Origin: an uncultured Burkholderiaceae bacterium
GTDB taxonomy: Bacteria > Pseudomonadota > Gammaproteobacteria > Burkholderiales > Burkholderiaceae
DNA: 64,000 nucleotides
Direction: 5' to 3'
NCBI GenBank assembly: GCA_937871985.1
Contig: CALMPB010000385.1
Coordinates: 1 to 64,000, forward strand
Below, piece by piece: positions 17,279 through 25,903 of this stretch. The position numbers and the translations under genes were made by a program. Position 1 is the first letter of the stretch; the number at the start of each line of letters is the position of its first letter. The notes under the pieces are model-generated. The model ran no database searches, was not told where the DNA came from, and saw nothing but the letters and a program-made list of their open reading frames with translations.

Positions 17279-18898
17279 TTATTTTAGGCCGGCTTCGGGC
17301 TGTTCAGTGCAAAACGCGGGGCGGGCCCCGGCGGGAATCCGCCACACCCTTAGTTTGCCGTCCTCGGCATAAGGCGCCAAGCCGGCCAGAAACGTATATT
17401 GCTTGCCGGAGTTCCGGTCGCCCACCAGCCAGACCGCCGCATTGCGCCCGGCGCACAGGCTGGGCAGCAGGTCTTGCGGATTTACCAAGAGCGAGGCCGC
17501 TTGTTGCGGATCGAACTGGGCCGCATCGTAGATTTCCTTGCGCCAGGTGTCGGCTGTCTTGACCTCCGGATCGTTCCAGTCGATGACGATGGCCGCCGGC
17601 TTGGCGGTTCGCAGGTAAAACCCCAGGTCGTAGCGAATGCGATCCAGCATGATCACCCGGTCGGCATCGCTGTATGCGCTGCGCATTTTCAGGGCCAGCC
17701 CCTTGGTCGACGGCTGGGGAGCGACCACCAGGGCGATCACGGCCGCCAGGCAAAGGCCCAGGGAAATGGCCAGGTACAGCGAGAAAGTGCGCATCGCCCG
17801 GGAAGAATCCGCAGCCCCCTCGTTGCCCGCCTCGGCGGCGCCCTCCCCGGCCGCAAAACGGCAGGCGAACGGCAAGGCCAGAAAATACGCCAGGGGCGCA
17901 ACCAGGGGCAGAACATAGCCGACCAGCTTGGAACTGGGAATGGAAAAGAAGACCAGGATGACCAGCAGCCAGGACAGCATGAGCCCATCCACCGCCGTGC
18001 GGGGCGCGTTCTTCCAGAATGCCTTGCCGGCCATGCGCCACAGCTGGATGGACCATGGCAGGGTAGCCGCAATCACCACCGGCACGTAGAACCAGAATGG
18101 ATGCGGGTTGTTGAAGCCCGACTCCAGGAACCGCTGGAAATGCTGGTAGACGATGTAGTAGTCGAAAAAACCGGGATAGCGCCACTGCATCCACACCATC
18201 CATGGCAACGACACCACGAAGAAAACCGCCACGCTGGGCAGCCAGAACAGGCGCTTCAGGCTGTCGAAACGCCGCCGGCCCACCAGCCAGAAGAAGATGA
18301 TGCCGCCCGGCAGCACGATGCCGATCAGCCCCTTGGCCAAAAAGCCCAGGCCCGCCACCGCATAGGCCAGGACCAGCATGCCGCGATAGGCTTCGCCCCG
18401 CTCAAGGCGCAGCACCGCGCTGGCGGCCACGATGACCGTGGCCGCGATCATGCCCGCCACCGTCATGTCCAGGTTGGCGTACTGCGCGCCCCCGAACAAA
18501 AACGGCGAAGACACCAGGATGACGGCGGCAATGGCCGCCACGCGCTGGCCGACGTGCTTTTTAAGAAACCAGAACAGCAAGGCGGCCATCAAGGTGGCGC
18601 AGATCACCGAGCTGAACCGGCCCGCCCACTCATTGGGCCCGAATACATGCAGGGCGAACGCCGTAATCCAGTAGAACAGCGGCGGCTTATGGAAGAACGG
18701 CAAGCCGTCCAGCAACGGAACCAGCAGCTCGTGGCCGTGAAGCATGTTCCAGGCCACGCCCACGTAGCGGCCTTCGTCCGGCAGAAACAACGGACGCGTC
18801 CAGGTGGTGGCCGACAGCCAGGCAAAGGTCAGGACAGCCACGACCCAGGTAGAACGGATGGCCAGCAGCCGGGCCGCCAGCCGGGAAAGGAAATTCAT
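17279..18898 (-). CDS. ArnT/PMT-type glycosyltransferase (GT83), LgmB-like
   Basis: The 539-residue integral membrane protein has many hydrophobic segments and the acidic motif of GT-C transferases in the first periplasmic loop, RPLFLPDEGRYVGVAWNML, with FHKPPLFYW as the donor-site region. Enzymes of this family take a sugar from undecaprenyl phosphate and attach it to lipid A phosphates at the periplasmic face, giving cationic peptide resistance. The ATG at 18898 starts MNFLSRLAARLLAIRSTW; the longer frame upstream runs into the GT2 gene and is rejected. It lies 13 nt after the GT2 stop. Confidence 0.85.
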   Translation of the reverse strand: MNFLSRLAARLLAIRSTWVVAVLTFAWLSATTWTRPLFLPDEGRYVGVAWNMLHGHELLVPLLDGLPFFHKPPLFYWITAFALHVFGPNEWAGRFSSVICATLMAALLFWFLKKHVGQRVAAIAAVILVSSPFLFGGAQYANLDMTVAGMIAATVIVAASAVLRLERGEAYRGMLVLAYAVAGLGFLAKGLIGIVLPGGIIFFWLVGRRRFDSLKRLFWLPSVAVFFVVSLPWMVWMQWRYPGFFDYYIVYQHFQRFLESGFNNPHPFWFYVPVVIAATLPWSIQLWRMAGKAFWKNAPRTAVDGLMLSWLLVILVFFSIPSSKLVGYVLPLVAPLAYFLALPFACRFAAGEGAAEAGNEGAADSSRAMRTFSLYLAISLGLCLAAVIALVVAPQPSTKGLALKMRSAYSDADRVIMLDRIRYDLGFYLRTAKPAAIVIDWNDPEVKTADTWRKEIYDAAQFDPQQAASLLVNPQDLLPSLCAGRNAAVWLVGDRNSGKQYTFLAGLAPYAEDGKLRVWRIPAGARPAFCTEQPEAGLK

Positions 18899-18911
18899 AA
18901 CAGGCCCTGGA

Positions 18912-19880
18912 TTATTGATGTTGATCCGGCCCGCTGCCTTCCAGGCCGGCGCCCCGTCGCTTTCGAACGATGTAGATAGGCCGGTTCTTGACCTCGCCGA
19001 AAATGCGCGCAATGTATTCGCCCAGCACGCCCACCGAAATAAGATTGATGCCGGCAAAGAACAGCACCACGGTGATCAGAGTGGCCCAGCCTTGTACTTC
19101 GTCGCCATACATCCAGTGCTTGACGATGATGTACAGCCCATAGACAAACGACAGCACCGACAGGCCTATGCCCGACACGCTCAGCAGGCGCAGCGGCCAG
19201 GTGGTAAAGGCCGTCAGGCCGTCCAGCGCGAAGCGGAACAGCTTGAGCGGCTTGAAGGAGGAGGCGCCGTGCAGACGCTCGGGCGGCGAATAATAGAACG
19301 GCTCGGCCCGGAACCCCACCCAGGCGAACAACCCCTTCATGAAGCGGTTGCGCTCGGGCAGCAGCAGCAGCGCATCGACCACCCGCCTGTCCATGAGGCG
19401 AAAATCGCCGGCGTTCTCAGGCACCTTGATGCCGCCGGATTCGCGCATGAGCTGGTAGAACAGCTTGGTGCCGACGCGCTTGAACGCGGATTCGTCCTCG
19501 CGCGAGGCCCGCACCGCATACACCATGTCGGCGCCTTCTTCCCAGCGCTTGAGCATTTCCGGGATCAGGGCGGGCGGATGCTGCAGGTCGGCGTCCAGGC
19601 TGGCCACCACTTGCCCCTTGGCGATTTCGAAGCCGGCGCTCATGGCCGCCTCTTTGCCGAAATTGCGCGACAACTGCACGTAGACGATTTCGGGATGCTC
19701 GGCGACCCACCGGCTCATGCTCAAGGCCGTGCCGTCGCTGCTGCCGTCATCGACCACGATGATCTCGAAGGCCGGGGCGGCGTCGGCCAGCACGGCAAGC
19801 AGTTGCGGCAGCAAAACGTTCAGGTTGGCGTCCTCGTTCAGGCAGGGAACCACACAACTAATGGAGGAGAGTCGAGACAT
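18912..19880 (-). CDS. GT2 polyprenyl-phosphate glycosyltransferase (ArnC/GtrB-like), LgmA-like
   Basis: The 322-residue protein transfers a sugar from a UDP donor to undecaprenyl phosphate at the cytoplasmic face. It has the GT-A signatures VVDDGSSDGT, ASLDADLQHPP and the QXXRW-like region, and two C-terminal membrane helices (residues about 230-300: LLSVSGIGLSVLSFVYGLYI and TLITVVLFFAGINLISVGVL). It heads the trio with the ArnT-like and deacetylase genes. The start at ATG 19880 gives MSRLSSISCVVPCLNEDANL. The pathway suggested is addition of glucosamine to lipid A, as in Bordetella lgm. Confidence 0.86.
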   Translation of the reverse strand: MSRLSSISCVVPCLNEDANLNVLLPQLLAVLADAAPAFEIIVVDDGSSDGTALSMSRWVAEHPEIVYVQLSRNFGKEAAMSAGFEIAKGQVVASLDADLQHPPALIPEMLKRWEEGADMVYAVRASREDESAFKRVGTKLFYQLMRESGGIKVPENAGDFRLMDRRVVDALLLLPERNRFMKGLFAWVGFRAEPFYYSPPERLHGASSFKPLKLFRFALDGLTAFTTWPLRLLSVSGIGLSVLSFVYGLYIIVKHWMYGDEVQGWATLITVVLFFAGINLISVGVLGEYIARIFGEVKNRPIYIVRKRRGAGLEGSGPDQHQ

Positions 19881-20364
19881 GAATGTGCTTCGGGGTAGAA
19901 AATGGTGCTCCGGGGAAGCGCGGCCGACGGTGCGGCGCCGACGCGCGGTGCAAGCAAGAGCGAAGAATGGAATGATTCTGGTGTCCCGTTCGACCAGTTC
20001 GTGGACTTAAAATTAGTCAAACGGTGCAATGCCGAATGGATTTCAGCAATGTATAGCACCCGCCGCGGGAATGCAACAAACCGACACACTCGGCGCAATG
20101 CGAAGCATTGGTACGACGGACGACGCGCCATCGCGGGCCTCGAAGCCCCGGAACCGCCGCCGGCATTCCTGCCCCGCGCATGCGGCGGCCATTGACGGCA
20201 AAGCGCAATTTTTATAAGATACATATCAAATAGATGTTTTTACTCAACCCCAGCGTGCTGTCTGGTTGATTCGCGAATCCAGCTTCGGCGGCAGAGCCCG
20301 CCAGGCATCCGGATTCGAACGCGCAAACCAGCCAAACCGCCCACCCGCTTTATTGGAGTTCTTT
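19881..20364. other. Divergent intergenic region between the lgm-like and NO-response operons
   Basis: No gene is supported here. The left part, up to about 20200, is GC-rich without obvious signals. The right part holds an AT-rich dyad at 20216-20240, a perfect 12-bp palindrome GATTCGCGAATC at 20268-20279, and the TGGAG ribosome site of the globin GTG start. Both operon promoters must lie here. Confidence 0.5.
20216..20240. promoter_or_regulatory. AT-rich dyad, candidate NsrR operator
   Basis: ACATAT (20221-20226) and AGATGT (20232-20237) form an imperfect inverted repeat around CAAAT, inside a sequence that starts AAGATACATAT and ends AGATGTTTT. This resembles the AAGATGCATTT-type half-sites reported for NsrR. 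It lies 125 nt upstream of the globin-nnrS-nsrR operon, which encodes NsrR, so feedback control by nitric oxide is inferred. Confidence 0.5.
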
Positions 20365-20772
20365 GTGGCGACCCGAGACGAACTATGTACCGAGGAAGAA
20401 GTCACGACCCTGGTCTACGACTTCTACGACCGCGTACGCGCCGACGAGGCACTGGGCCCGATTTTCAACGGGCACATCCAGGATTGGGACAAGCACCTGA
20501 AACGCATGGTGCAGTTCTGGTCGTCCATGCTGCGCGGCACGGGCACCTACAGCGGCACCCCCATGCCGGTGCACGTCGCCCTGCCCGATCTTAGCGCCGA
20601 GCTCTTCCAGCAATGGCTCAAGCTTTTCCACCTTACCTGCGAAACCCTGGCCAACAGGCCTTTCGCGGAAAAAGCCGAGGACTTCGCGCATCGCATCGCG
20701 CGCAGCCTGTGGTATGGCTACCAGCTGTACAACAAACCAGAAGCCGCCCCCACCGAGGTATTCAATGCCTGA
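20365..20772 (+). CDS. Group III truncated haemoglobin
   Basis: The 135-residue protein is a 2/2 haemoglobin: FYDRVRADEALGPIFNGHI and WDKHLKRMVQFWSSMLRGTG are the N-terminal family blocks. The proximal His is probably in MPVHVALPDL, and FQQWLKLFHLTCETLANRPF is a typical H-helix-side block. Such proteins bind O2 and NO and help detoxify nitric oxide. The start is the GTG at 20365 with TGGAG upstream; the frame can be extended but has no similarity. It overlaps nnrS by 8 nt and leads the operon globin-nnrS-nsrR. Confidence 0.88.
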   Translation: MATRDELCTEEEVTTLVYDFYDRVRADEALGPIFNGHIQDWDKHLKRMVQFWSSMLRGTGTYSGTPMPVHVALPDLSAELFQQWLKLFHLTCETLANRPFAEKAEDFAHRIARSLWYGYQLYNKPEAAPTEVFNA

Positions 20773-22036
20773 ACTCCTCCAGATCGACGAACCCGCCCGC
20801 CCACCCGCCGTCCGTCCCGACATCAAGGCTTTCCTCAGCCTGGGTTTTCGCCCCCTGTACATCGCGGGCTGCCTGTGGGCGCTGGTTTCCATCGCCATCT
20901 GGATTTTCACGCCGCAGCTCATTCCCGCTCCGCTGGCGGGGGTGGCGTGGCACGCGCATGAAATGCTGTGGGGCTTCATCGCCACCATCGCCGTCGCCTT
21001 CCTGCTGACGGCATCGGCAACCTGGACCGGATTCAACCCAATCAAAGGCTGGCCCCTGGCCGTCCTCGCATTGCTCTGGGTCATTGCCCGCATCGGCTAT
21101 CTGACAGGCGGGCTGGCCGCCGTGCAAACCGCCTGCATCAGCGAAACCGCGTTCTTCCTCTTCAGCGCCATCGCCCTGCTGCGCGTCATGCTCAAGGGCA
21201 AAAGCGTACGCAATTACGGCCTGCCCTGGCTGGTTCTGGGGCTCGGCATCGCCAACGTCCTGTATCTGCAGGCCGCGCTGCAAGGCAACTATGTCGAATT
21301 GATGCGGCGCTTCGACCTGGGCCTCATCTGCATGGCCATCATCGCCCTGCTCATCGCCCGCCGCGTCATTCCGTTTTTCGCCATGCGCGCCATTACCGGG
21401 CTGACGATTCCCATGCAAACCCGCAGCGGCCACGTTCAATTGGCCTTCGGCGTCGCGGCAATCGTTCTGGGCCTGGCCGGGCTGGCCGCCTATGCCGCCG
21501 TGGCGCTGGCCGTGGTCGGCCTTATCGGCCTGATCCAGGTCGTCACCTGGAAGCCCGCCGCCGTGCAAAGCAAACCCATACTATGGATTCTGTATGTCGG
21601 CTATACGCTGATGAGCCTGGGTCTTGTTCTTGCCGCCGCTCATATCGCGGGCCTGAGCCCCGATCTGTTCGGCCGCGCCGCCGTGCATGTACATGTCATC
21701 GCCATGGGCGGTTTCTCGGTGCTGATCATCGGCATGGTCACACGCACCGCCCTGGGCCACCTTGGCCGGCCCTTGGCGCTCGACCGCAGCATGCGCACCG
21801 CTTACGGGCTGGTGCTGCTGGCCTTCGTCCTGCGCCTGGCCGCCTTGTGGCCCAGCGCCTTCTCGGTGCACTTCCTGCACCTGGCCGCCGCGGCGTGGAT
21901 TCTGGCGTTTGCGCTGTACCTGTGGCGTTTCGTGCCCATGCTCATCCGGCCCAGGCCGGACGCCGTCGCCGCCGCCGCAAAGCCCTCCGCGGGCGGCATC
22001 AGCATTACCTCGGTCAGCCGGAAAAAACCGCAATGA
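20765..22036 (+). CDS. nnrS: NnrS family haem-copper membrane protein
   Basis: NnrS proteins are inner-membrane, haem- and copper-containing proteins with about 12 helices that protect against nitric oxide and nitrosative stress. The 423-residue product begins MPELLQIDEPARPPAVRPD, has FLSLGFRPLYIAGCLWALV, WHAHEMLWGFIATIAVAFLL with conserved histidines, and HVHVIAMGGFSVLIIGMVTR near residue 320. The ATG at 20765 overlaps the globin gene by 8 nt, and its TGA overlaps the nsrR ATG, so all three genes are translationally linked. Confidence 0.93.
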   Translation: MPELLQIDEPARPPAVRPDIKAFLSLGFRPLYIAGCLWALVSIAIWIFTPQLIPAPLAGVAWHAHEMLWGFIATIAVAFLLTASATWTGFNPIKGWPLAVLALLWVIARIGYLTGGLAAVQTACISETAFFLFSAIALLRVMLKGKSVRNYGLPWLVLGLGIANVLYLQAALQGNYVELMRRFDLGLICMAIIALLIARRVIPFFAMRAITGLTIPMQTRSGHVQLAFGVAAIVLGLAGLAAYAAVALAVVGLIGLIQVVTWKPAAVQSKPILWILYVGYTLMSLGLVLAAAHIAGLSPDLFGRAAVHVHVIAMGGFSVLIIGMVTRTALGHLGRPLALDRSMRTAYGLVLLAFVLRLAALWPSAFSVHFLHLAAAAWILAFALYLWRFVPMLIRPRPDAVAAAAKPSAGGISITSVSRKKPQ

Positions 22037-22497
22037 GACTGACCGCGCTCACCGATTATGCGCTGCGCCTGCTCATGCACGTCGCCCAGCACCCCGAGCG
22101 CTTGTGCACCATAGCCGAAGTGGCGCAAACCTACGGCATCTCCCAGCCGCATCTCATGAAAATCACTCACCTGCTCAGCCAGCGTGGGTGGCTGGAAACC
22201 GTGCGCGGCAAACATGGCGGCATGCGCCTGGCCAAGACACCAGGGCAAATCAATCTGGGCGCGGTCATCCGCGACACCGAAACCGATTTTTCCCTGGTCG
22301 AATGCTTTACCGAAGGCAATTCCTGCACCCTCAGCGGGCAGTGCGGCCTGGCCGTCATCTTCAATGGGGCGCTGCAAAGCTTTCTGGAATATGTCGACCA
22401 CTACACCCTGGCCGACATCCTGCCGGGCGGCAGCCAGTCGGGCCTGGCGGAACAGCCCATCACCCTGGTGCGCAGCGCCGCCGTTCACGACGGTTGA
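22033..22497 (+). CDS. nsrR: Nitric oxide-sensing repressor NsrR (Rrf2 family)
   Basis: NsrR is an Fe-S cluster regulator that loses DNA binding when NO damages its cluster. The 154-residue Rrf2 protein starts MRLTALTDYALRLLMHVAQH. The winged helix covers 1-70, and the cluster cysteines lie in VECFTEGNSCTLSGQCGL, three in the usual spacing region. It overlaps nnrS by 4 nt (ATGA) and probably represses its own operon through the dyad at about 20221. IscR is the alternative Rrf2 member, but the NnrS partner argues for NsrR. Confidence 0.9.
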   Translation: MRLTALTDYALRLLMHVAQHPERLCTIAEVAQTYGISQPHLMKITHLLSQRGWLETVRGKHGGMRLAKTPGQINLGAVIRDTETDFSLVECFTEGNSCTLSGQCGLAVIFNGALQSFLEYVDHYTLADILPGGSQSGLAEQPITLVRSAAVHDG

Positions 22498-22517
22498 CGC
22501 ATGCCGAGTTCGTGGCG

Positions 22518-22533
22518 GCCGGCTGATGCCGGC
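22518..22533. terminator. Short GC hairpin between nsrR and the ClC gene
   Basis: GCCGGC (22518-22523) and GCCGGC (22528-22533) form a 6-bp stem with a TGAT loop between the convergent nsrR and ClC genes. There is no U-tract, so terminator activity is uncertain. Confidence 0.35.
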
Positions 22534-22569
22534 AAAGCCGGGCAATTCAGGCCAGGCCAAAACCACGCA

Positions 22570-24495
22570 TCAGGTTCTGGGAGCCGCGTGGCGCCGCTGG
22601 CGCAGGCGTCGATAGATCTTGAAATTGAGCTGGCGCCGCATCCGGTGCCCTTCGCGCAATCGGCGGCCATGGGCCGAAAGCAGGTCGCCTCGGGTCAGCA
22701 TGCCCAATACATGTCCCGGCCTGGCCGGATCCACCACCAGCAGCCGGCCGACATTCTCCACCACCATGTGGTCGGCCGCCTCGCGCAGCGTGTGCTGCGC
22801 CGTCACCGCGATAGGCGGCCGGACGATCAACTGGCCCAGCGTCATCTCGCCGGAGTTTTTCGGGTCGAAGAAGGCGCGCCGGGTCAGCACGCCCAGCACC
22901 CGCCCCGCCGAATCCAGAACCGGATAGCCCTGATGCTGGCCCGTCGGCAGGCCCTGGGCGATCCAGTCGCGCACTTCCTGCAAGGTCTGCGTTGCCTTCA
23001 ACGTGACCACATCGGTTTCGCACACGTCGCCCACCAGCACGCTTTCCAGGTAATCGGCCTTGTATTCCGAGGGAACCCTCACACCGCGCCGGGCGATCTT
23101 CTCGGTCATGATGGTATTGCGCATGACCAGCGCCGAAACCAGGTAGGCCGCCGTGCAGGCGCCCAGCAAGGGCAGCAGGCCCGCGGGCTGGGCTGTGGTT
23201 TCGAAGGCGAAGATCACAGTGGTGAACAATGCGCGCGATGCGCCGGCGAAAATCGCGGCCATGCCGACCAGCGCGGCAATGCGGGGATCGACGCCCAGCG
23301 ACGGCAGATAAAGGCTGAGCACTATTCCCGCCATGCCGCCCAGCGCGCCGCCTATCGTGAACAACGGCGCCAGCGTCCCGCCCGACGTGCCGCTGCTGAG
23401 CGACACCGACCAGGAAATGAATTTCATGACGCACAGGAAGGCCAGGGCGCCAAGCGTAAGCCGGCCGTTCAGGATGTCTTCGATATTGGTATAGCCTACC
23501 CCCAGCGTCAGCGGCGCAAAATAGCCGACGACGCCGACCACGACGGCGCCGATCGCCGGCCACCACATCCAGTGCACAGGCAGTTTCTCGAAAGCGTCCT
23601 CGATGCCGTAGACGGCGTGCGTCACGCCCACGCTGATCAGGCCCACCACGGCCCCTATCGCCACATACACGGCCAACGCCGCGCCGCCCGGCGCATCCAG
23701 CGGATCCATCAGAAAAACGGGGGTCGTTCCCAGCAGCAAATATCGCAGCCCCGTCGCAACGACGCATGCCAGCGCAACGGGAATCAGCGAGCGCGGCCGC
23801 AGTTCGAACAGCAGCAGCTCCACCGCCAGGGCAACGGCGGCGATGGGCGCGGAAAACACCGCCGCCATGCCGGCCGCCGCCCCCGCCGCCAGCAGAACCT
23901 TGCGCTCGCTGGCCGTGACCTTGAGCAATTGGCCGATCAGCGAACCCAATGCGCCGCCGGTGGCGATAATCGGGCCTTCGGCGCCGAACGGTCCGCCGGT
24001 GCCGATCACGATGGCGGAGGAAATAGGCTTGAGGAAGGTAATACGAGTGGGAATGCGCGACTCGTTCAGCAGAACCTGCTCCATCGCCTCGGGGATTCCG
24101 TGGCCGCGTATGGCGCGCGATCCCCAGCGGGCCATGATGCCGGCGATCAGGCCGCCGATGACGGGAATCACGATGACCCAGGCACCCAGGTGGGGCACGG
24201 CCTCGGCGGGAGCCGAAAACGCGGTCGACCAGCGGCCGTAGAAAAACAGGTTGGTGATCAGCCCGATAAGCACCATCAGCACTTTGGCGACGATGGCGGC
24301 AAAGACCCCCAGCACCATGGATATGCCGATGATGCGCACCACCCGCTTGTCGATCAGGGTCGAGCGGCGCGGCATGCGGGCGGCGTCCAGGCTGAGGCTC
24401 AGCTCGGGGGCCACAGGCAGGCCGTCGGTGCTGCCCTCGGTGCGCACGCCGCCGTGCGGATCTTCGGAAAAAGTGTTCGGTTCTGGTGTGGTCAC
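22570..24495 (-). CDS. ClC-type chloride channel/antiporter with C-terminal CBS pair
   Basis: The 641-residue inner-membrane protein is a ClC family member. Residues about 45-450 form the channel domain with GHGIPEAMEQVLL, GTGGPFGAEGPIIATGGA (containing the gating Glu), VFSAPIAAVALAVELLL and SSGTSGGTLAPLFTIGGALG. Residues about 500-620 hold two CBS domains (VGDVCETDVVTLKATQTLQE and QLIVRPPIAVTAQHTLREAA) that may sense adenine nucleotides. The start is ATG 24495. It is a single gene; whether it is a Cl-/H+ exchanger or a channel is not decided. Confidence 0.92.
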   Translation of the reverse strand: MTTPEPNTFSEDPHGGVRTEGSTDGLPVAPELSLSLDAARMPRRSTLIDKRVVRIIGISMVLGVFAAIVAKVLMVLIGLITNLFFYGRWSTAFSAPAEAVPHLGAWVIVIPVIGGLIAGIMARWGSRAIRGHGIPEAMEQVLLNESRIPTRITFLKPISSAIVIGTGGPFGAEGPIIATGGALGSLIGQLLKVTASERKVLLAAGAAAGMAAVFSAPIAAVALAVELLLFELRPRSLIPVALACVVATGLRYLLLGTTPVFLMDPLDAPGGAALAVYVAIGAVVGLISVGVTHAVYGIEDAFEKLPVHWMWWPAIGAVVVGVVGYFAPLTLGVGYTNIEDILNGRLTLGALAFLCVMKFISWSVSLSSGTSGGTLAPLFTIGGALGGMAGIVLSLYLPSLGVDPRIAALVGMAAIFAGASRALFTTVIFAFETTAQPAGLLPLLGACTAAYLVSALVMRNTIMTEKIARRGVRVPSEYKADYLESVLVGDVCETDVVTLKATQTLQEVRDWIAQGLPTGQHQGYPVLDSAGRVLGVLTRRAFFDPKNSGEMTLGQLIVRPPIAVTAQHTLREAADHMVVENVGRLLVVDPARPGHVLGMLTRGDLLSAHGRRLREGHRMRRQLNFKIYRRLRQRRHAAPRT

Positions 24496-24612
24496 GAAAT
24501 GCCCGGAAAACTTGAAAACTCACATTAACCGGAAATTATGACCGTTTTCACCTTTAAAAAAGCTGAAAACACCGAAACCGAAGGCGCGGCGGCATGACGG
24601 CCGCCCACGCTC

Positions 24613-25812
24613 CTAGGCCAGATCGCAGCGTATGGTGATGGAATGCGCGCGCAATGCGGCCATGACCTTGTCGTCGACCGGCCCTTCCACATCGGAAATG
24701 GCATAGCCGACCTGGCCTTTGGTTTGCAGTTGCTGGCTGACGATATTCAGCCCGAAATCGGCCACCAGGCTGCTGAGCGTGCCCAGCGCCCCCGGCACGT
24801 TGCGGTGCACGTGCAGAATACGCGCCGTTCCCGTGGGCTCCTGGTACGAGATTTCGGGGAAATTCACGGCTCCTTTCGTGGCGCCGCCCTGGATGAATCG
24901 CACCAGCTTTTCCGCCACTTCGCGCCCGATGTTCTCCTGGGACTCCTGGGTGCTGCCGCCGATATGGGGCGTGAGCACCACGTTGCGCATGCCGATGAGC
25001 GGGCTTTTCAGGGGCTCGTCCCGGCTTTTGGGTTCGGTGGGGAACACGTCGATGGCCGCGCCCGACAAATGCCCGGACTGCAGGGCGTCGTGCAACGCGT
25101 CGATATCCACCACCGTGCCGCGCGACGCGTTGATGAGAATGGAGCCGGGCTTCATGGCGGCGATGGCCGACGCGTTCATGATGTTTTGCGTGCCCTTTCC
25201 GCCCGGCACGTGCAGCGTGACCACGTCGGACTGCTCCAGCAATTGCGCCAGCGACGTGCACGCGCGCGCATTGCCCAGCGGCAGCTTGGCCTCGATGTCG
25301 TGGAACACCACCCGCATGCCCGCCGCTTCGGCCAGGGTGCCGACCTGCGAGCCGATATTGCCATAGCCGATGATGCCCAGCGTCTTGCCCCGGGTCTCGA
25401 ACGCCCCGTCGGCGGTTTTGTCCCAGAAGCCGTGGTGCACCCGGTCGTTTTTCTCGGGGATGCGGCGCAATAGCAGGATGGTTTCGCCCAGCACCATTTC
25501 GGCCACGGAGCGCGTATTGGAGAATGGCGCATTGAATACTGGAACCCCGTGCATCATGGCGGTGTCCAGGTCGACCTGATTCGTGCCGATGCAGAAGCAG
25601 CCGATGCCGCGCAGCTCGGGCAGGTCGGACAGCAGCTCCGCATCGAGATGGGTGCGGGAGCGTATGCCGACCAGTTCCGCCCCCTTCAGGGCTTCGCGCA
25701 GGGACTCGGGCGGCAGCGCCGAGGCATGGGCCACAACATCGTTCAACCCCGCGGCCGCGAACACCTCGCGGGCGCTTGGATGAATGTTTTCAAACAAAAC
25801 TATACGAGTCAT
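24613..25812 (-). CDS. serA: D-3-phosphoglycerate dehydrogenase SerA
   Basis: SerA oxidises 3-phosphoglycerate with NAD+ in the first step of serine synthesis. The 399-residue protein has the NAD loop GKTLGIIGYGNIGSQVGTLA (near residue 150), VFPTEPKSRDEPLKSPL, the catalytic HIGGSTQESQENIG and a C-terminal ACT domain (about 325-399: RILHVHRNVPGALGTLSSLV), so serine feedback is expected. The length is close to the 410 residues of the E. coli enzyme. It is 92 nt downstream of dctP on the same strand and could be an internal member or an independent gene. Confidence 0.95.
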   Translation of the reverse strand: MTRIVLFENIHPSAREVFAAAGLNDVVAHASALPPESLREALKGAELVGIRSRTHLDAELLSDLPELRGIGCFCIGTNQVDLDTAMMHGVPVFNAPFSNTRSVAEMVLGETILLLRRIPEKNDRVHHGFWDKTADGAFETRGKTLGIIGYGNIGSQVGTLAEAAGMRVVFHDIEAKLPLGNARACTSLAQLLEQSDVVTLHVPGGKGTQNIMNASAIAAMKPGSILINASRGTVVDIDALHDALQSGHLSGAAIDVFPTEPKSRDEPLKSPLIGMRNVVLTPHIGGSTQESQENIGREVAEKLVRFIQGGATKGAVNFPEISYQEPTGTARILHVHRNVPGALGTLSSLVADFGLNIVSQQLQTKGQVGYAISDVEGPVDDKVMAALRAHSITIRCDLA

Positions 25813-25903
25813 AAGGTCTTCCAGTCACAGAACAGCAAAACCCCATTGTGACTCATTCGCAGCCAAAATGCCTCGGCAACCTTGCGGGAAAAAGGGGTAA
25901 GGG

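Noticed and set aside
17399..18979. 526-codon plus-strand frame opposite the ArnT-like gene
   Set aside because: Its composition (Q, H and R-rich) is that of an antisense frame, and the opposite strand holds a clear membrane transferase.
20268..20279. GATTCGCGAATC palindrome considered as an FNR box
   Set aside because: It begins within TTGATTCGCG but lacks the second ATCAA half-site, so an FNR site is not supported; it is recorded only as a short palindrome.
22501..24528. 675-codon plus-strand frame opposite the ClC gene
   Set aside because: It is a mirror frame of the ClC coding sequence, rich in H, Q, R and G, with no recognisable domain.
24544..24570. GTTTTCA/TGAAAAC hairpin between the ClC and serA genes
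   Set aside because: The AT stem of 7 bp is weak and lies upstream of ClC and downstream of nothing needing termination in that direction, except serA, whose transcription runs away from it.
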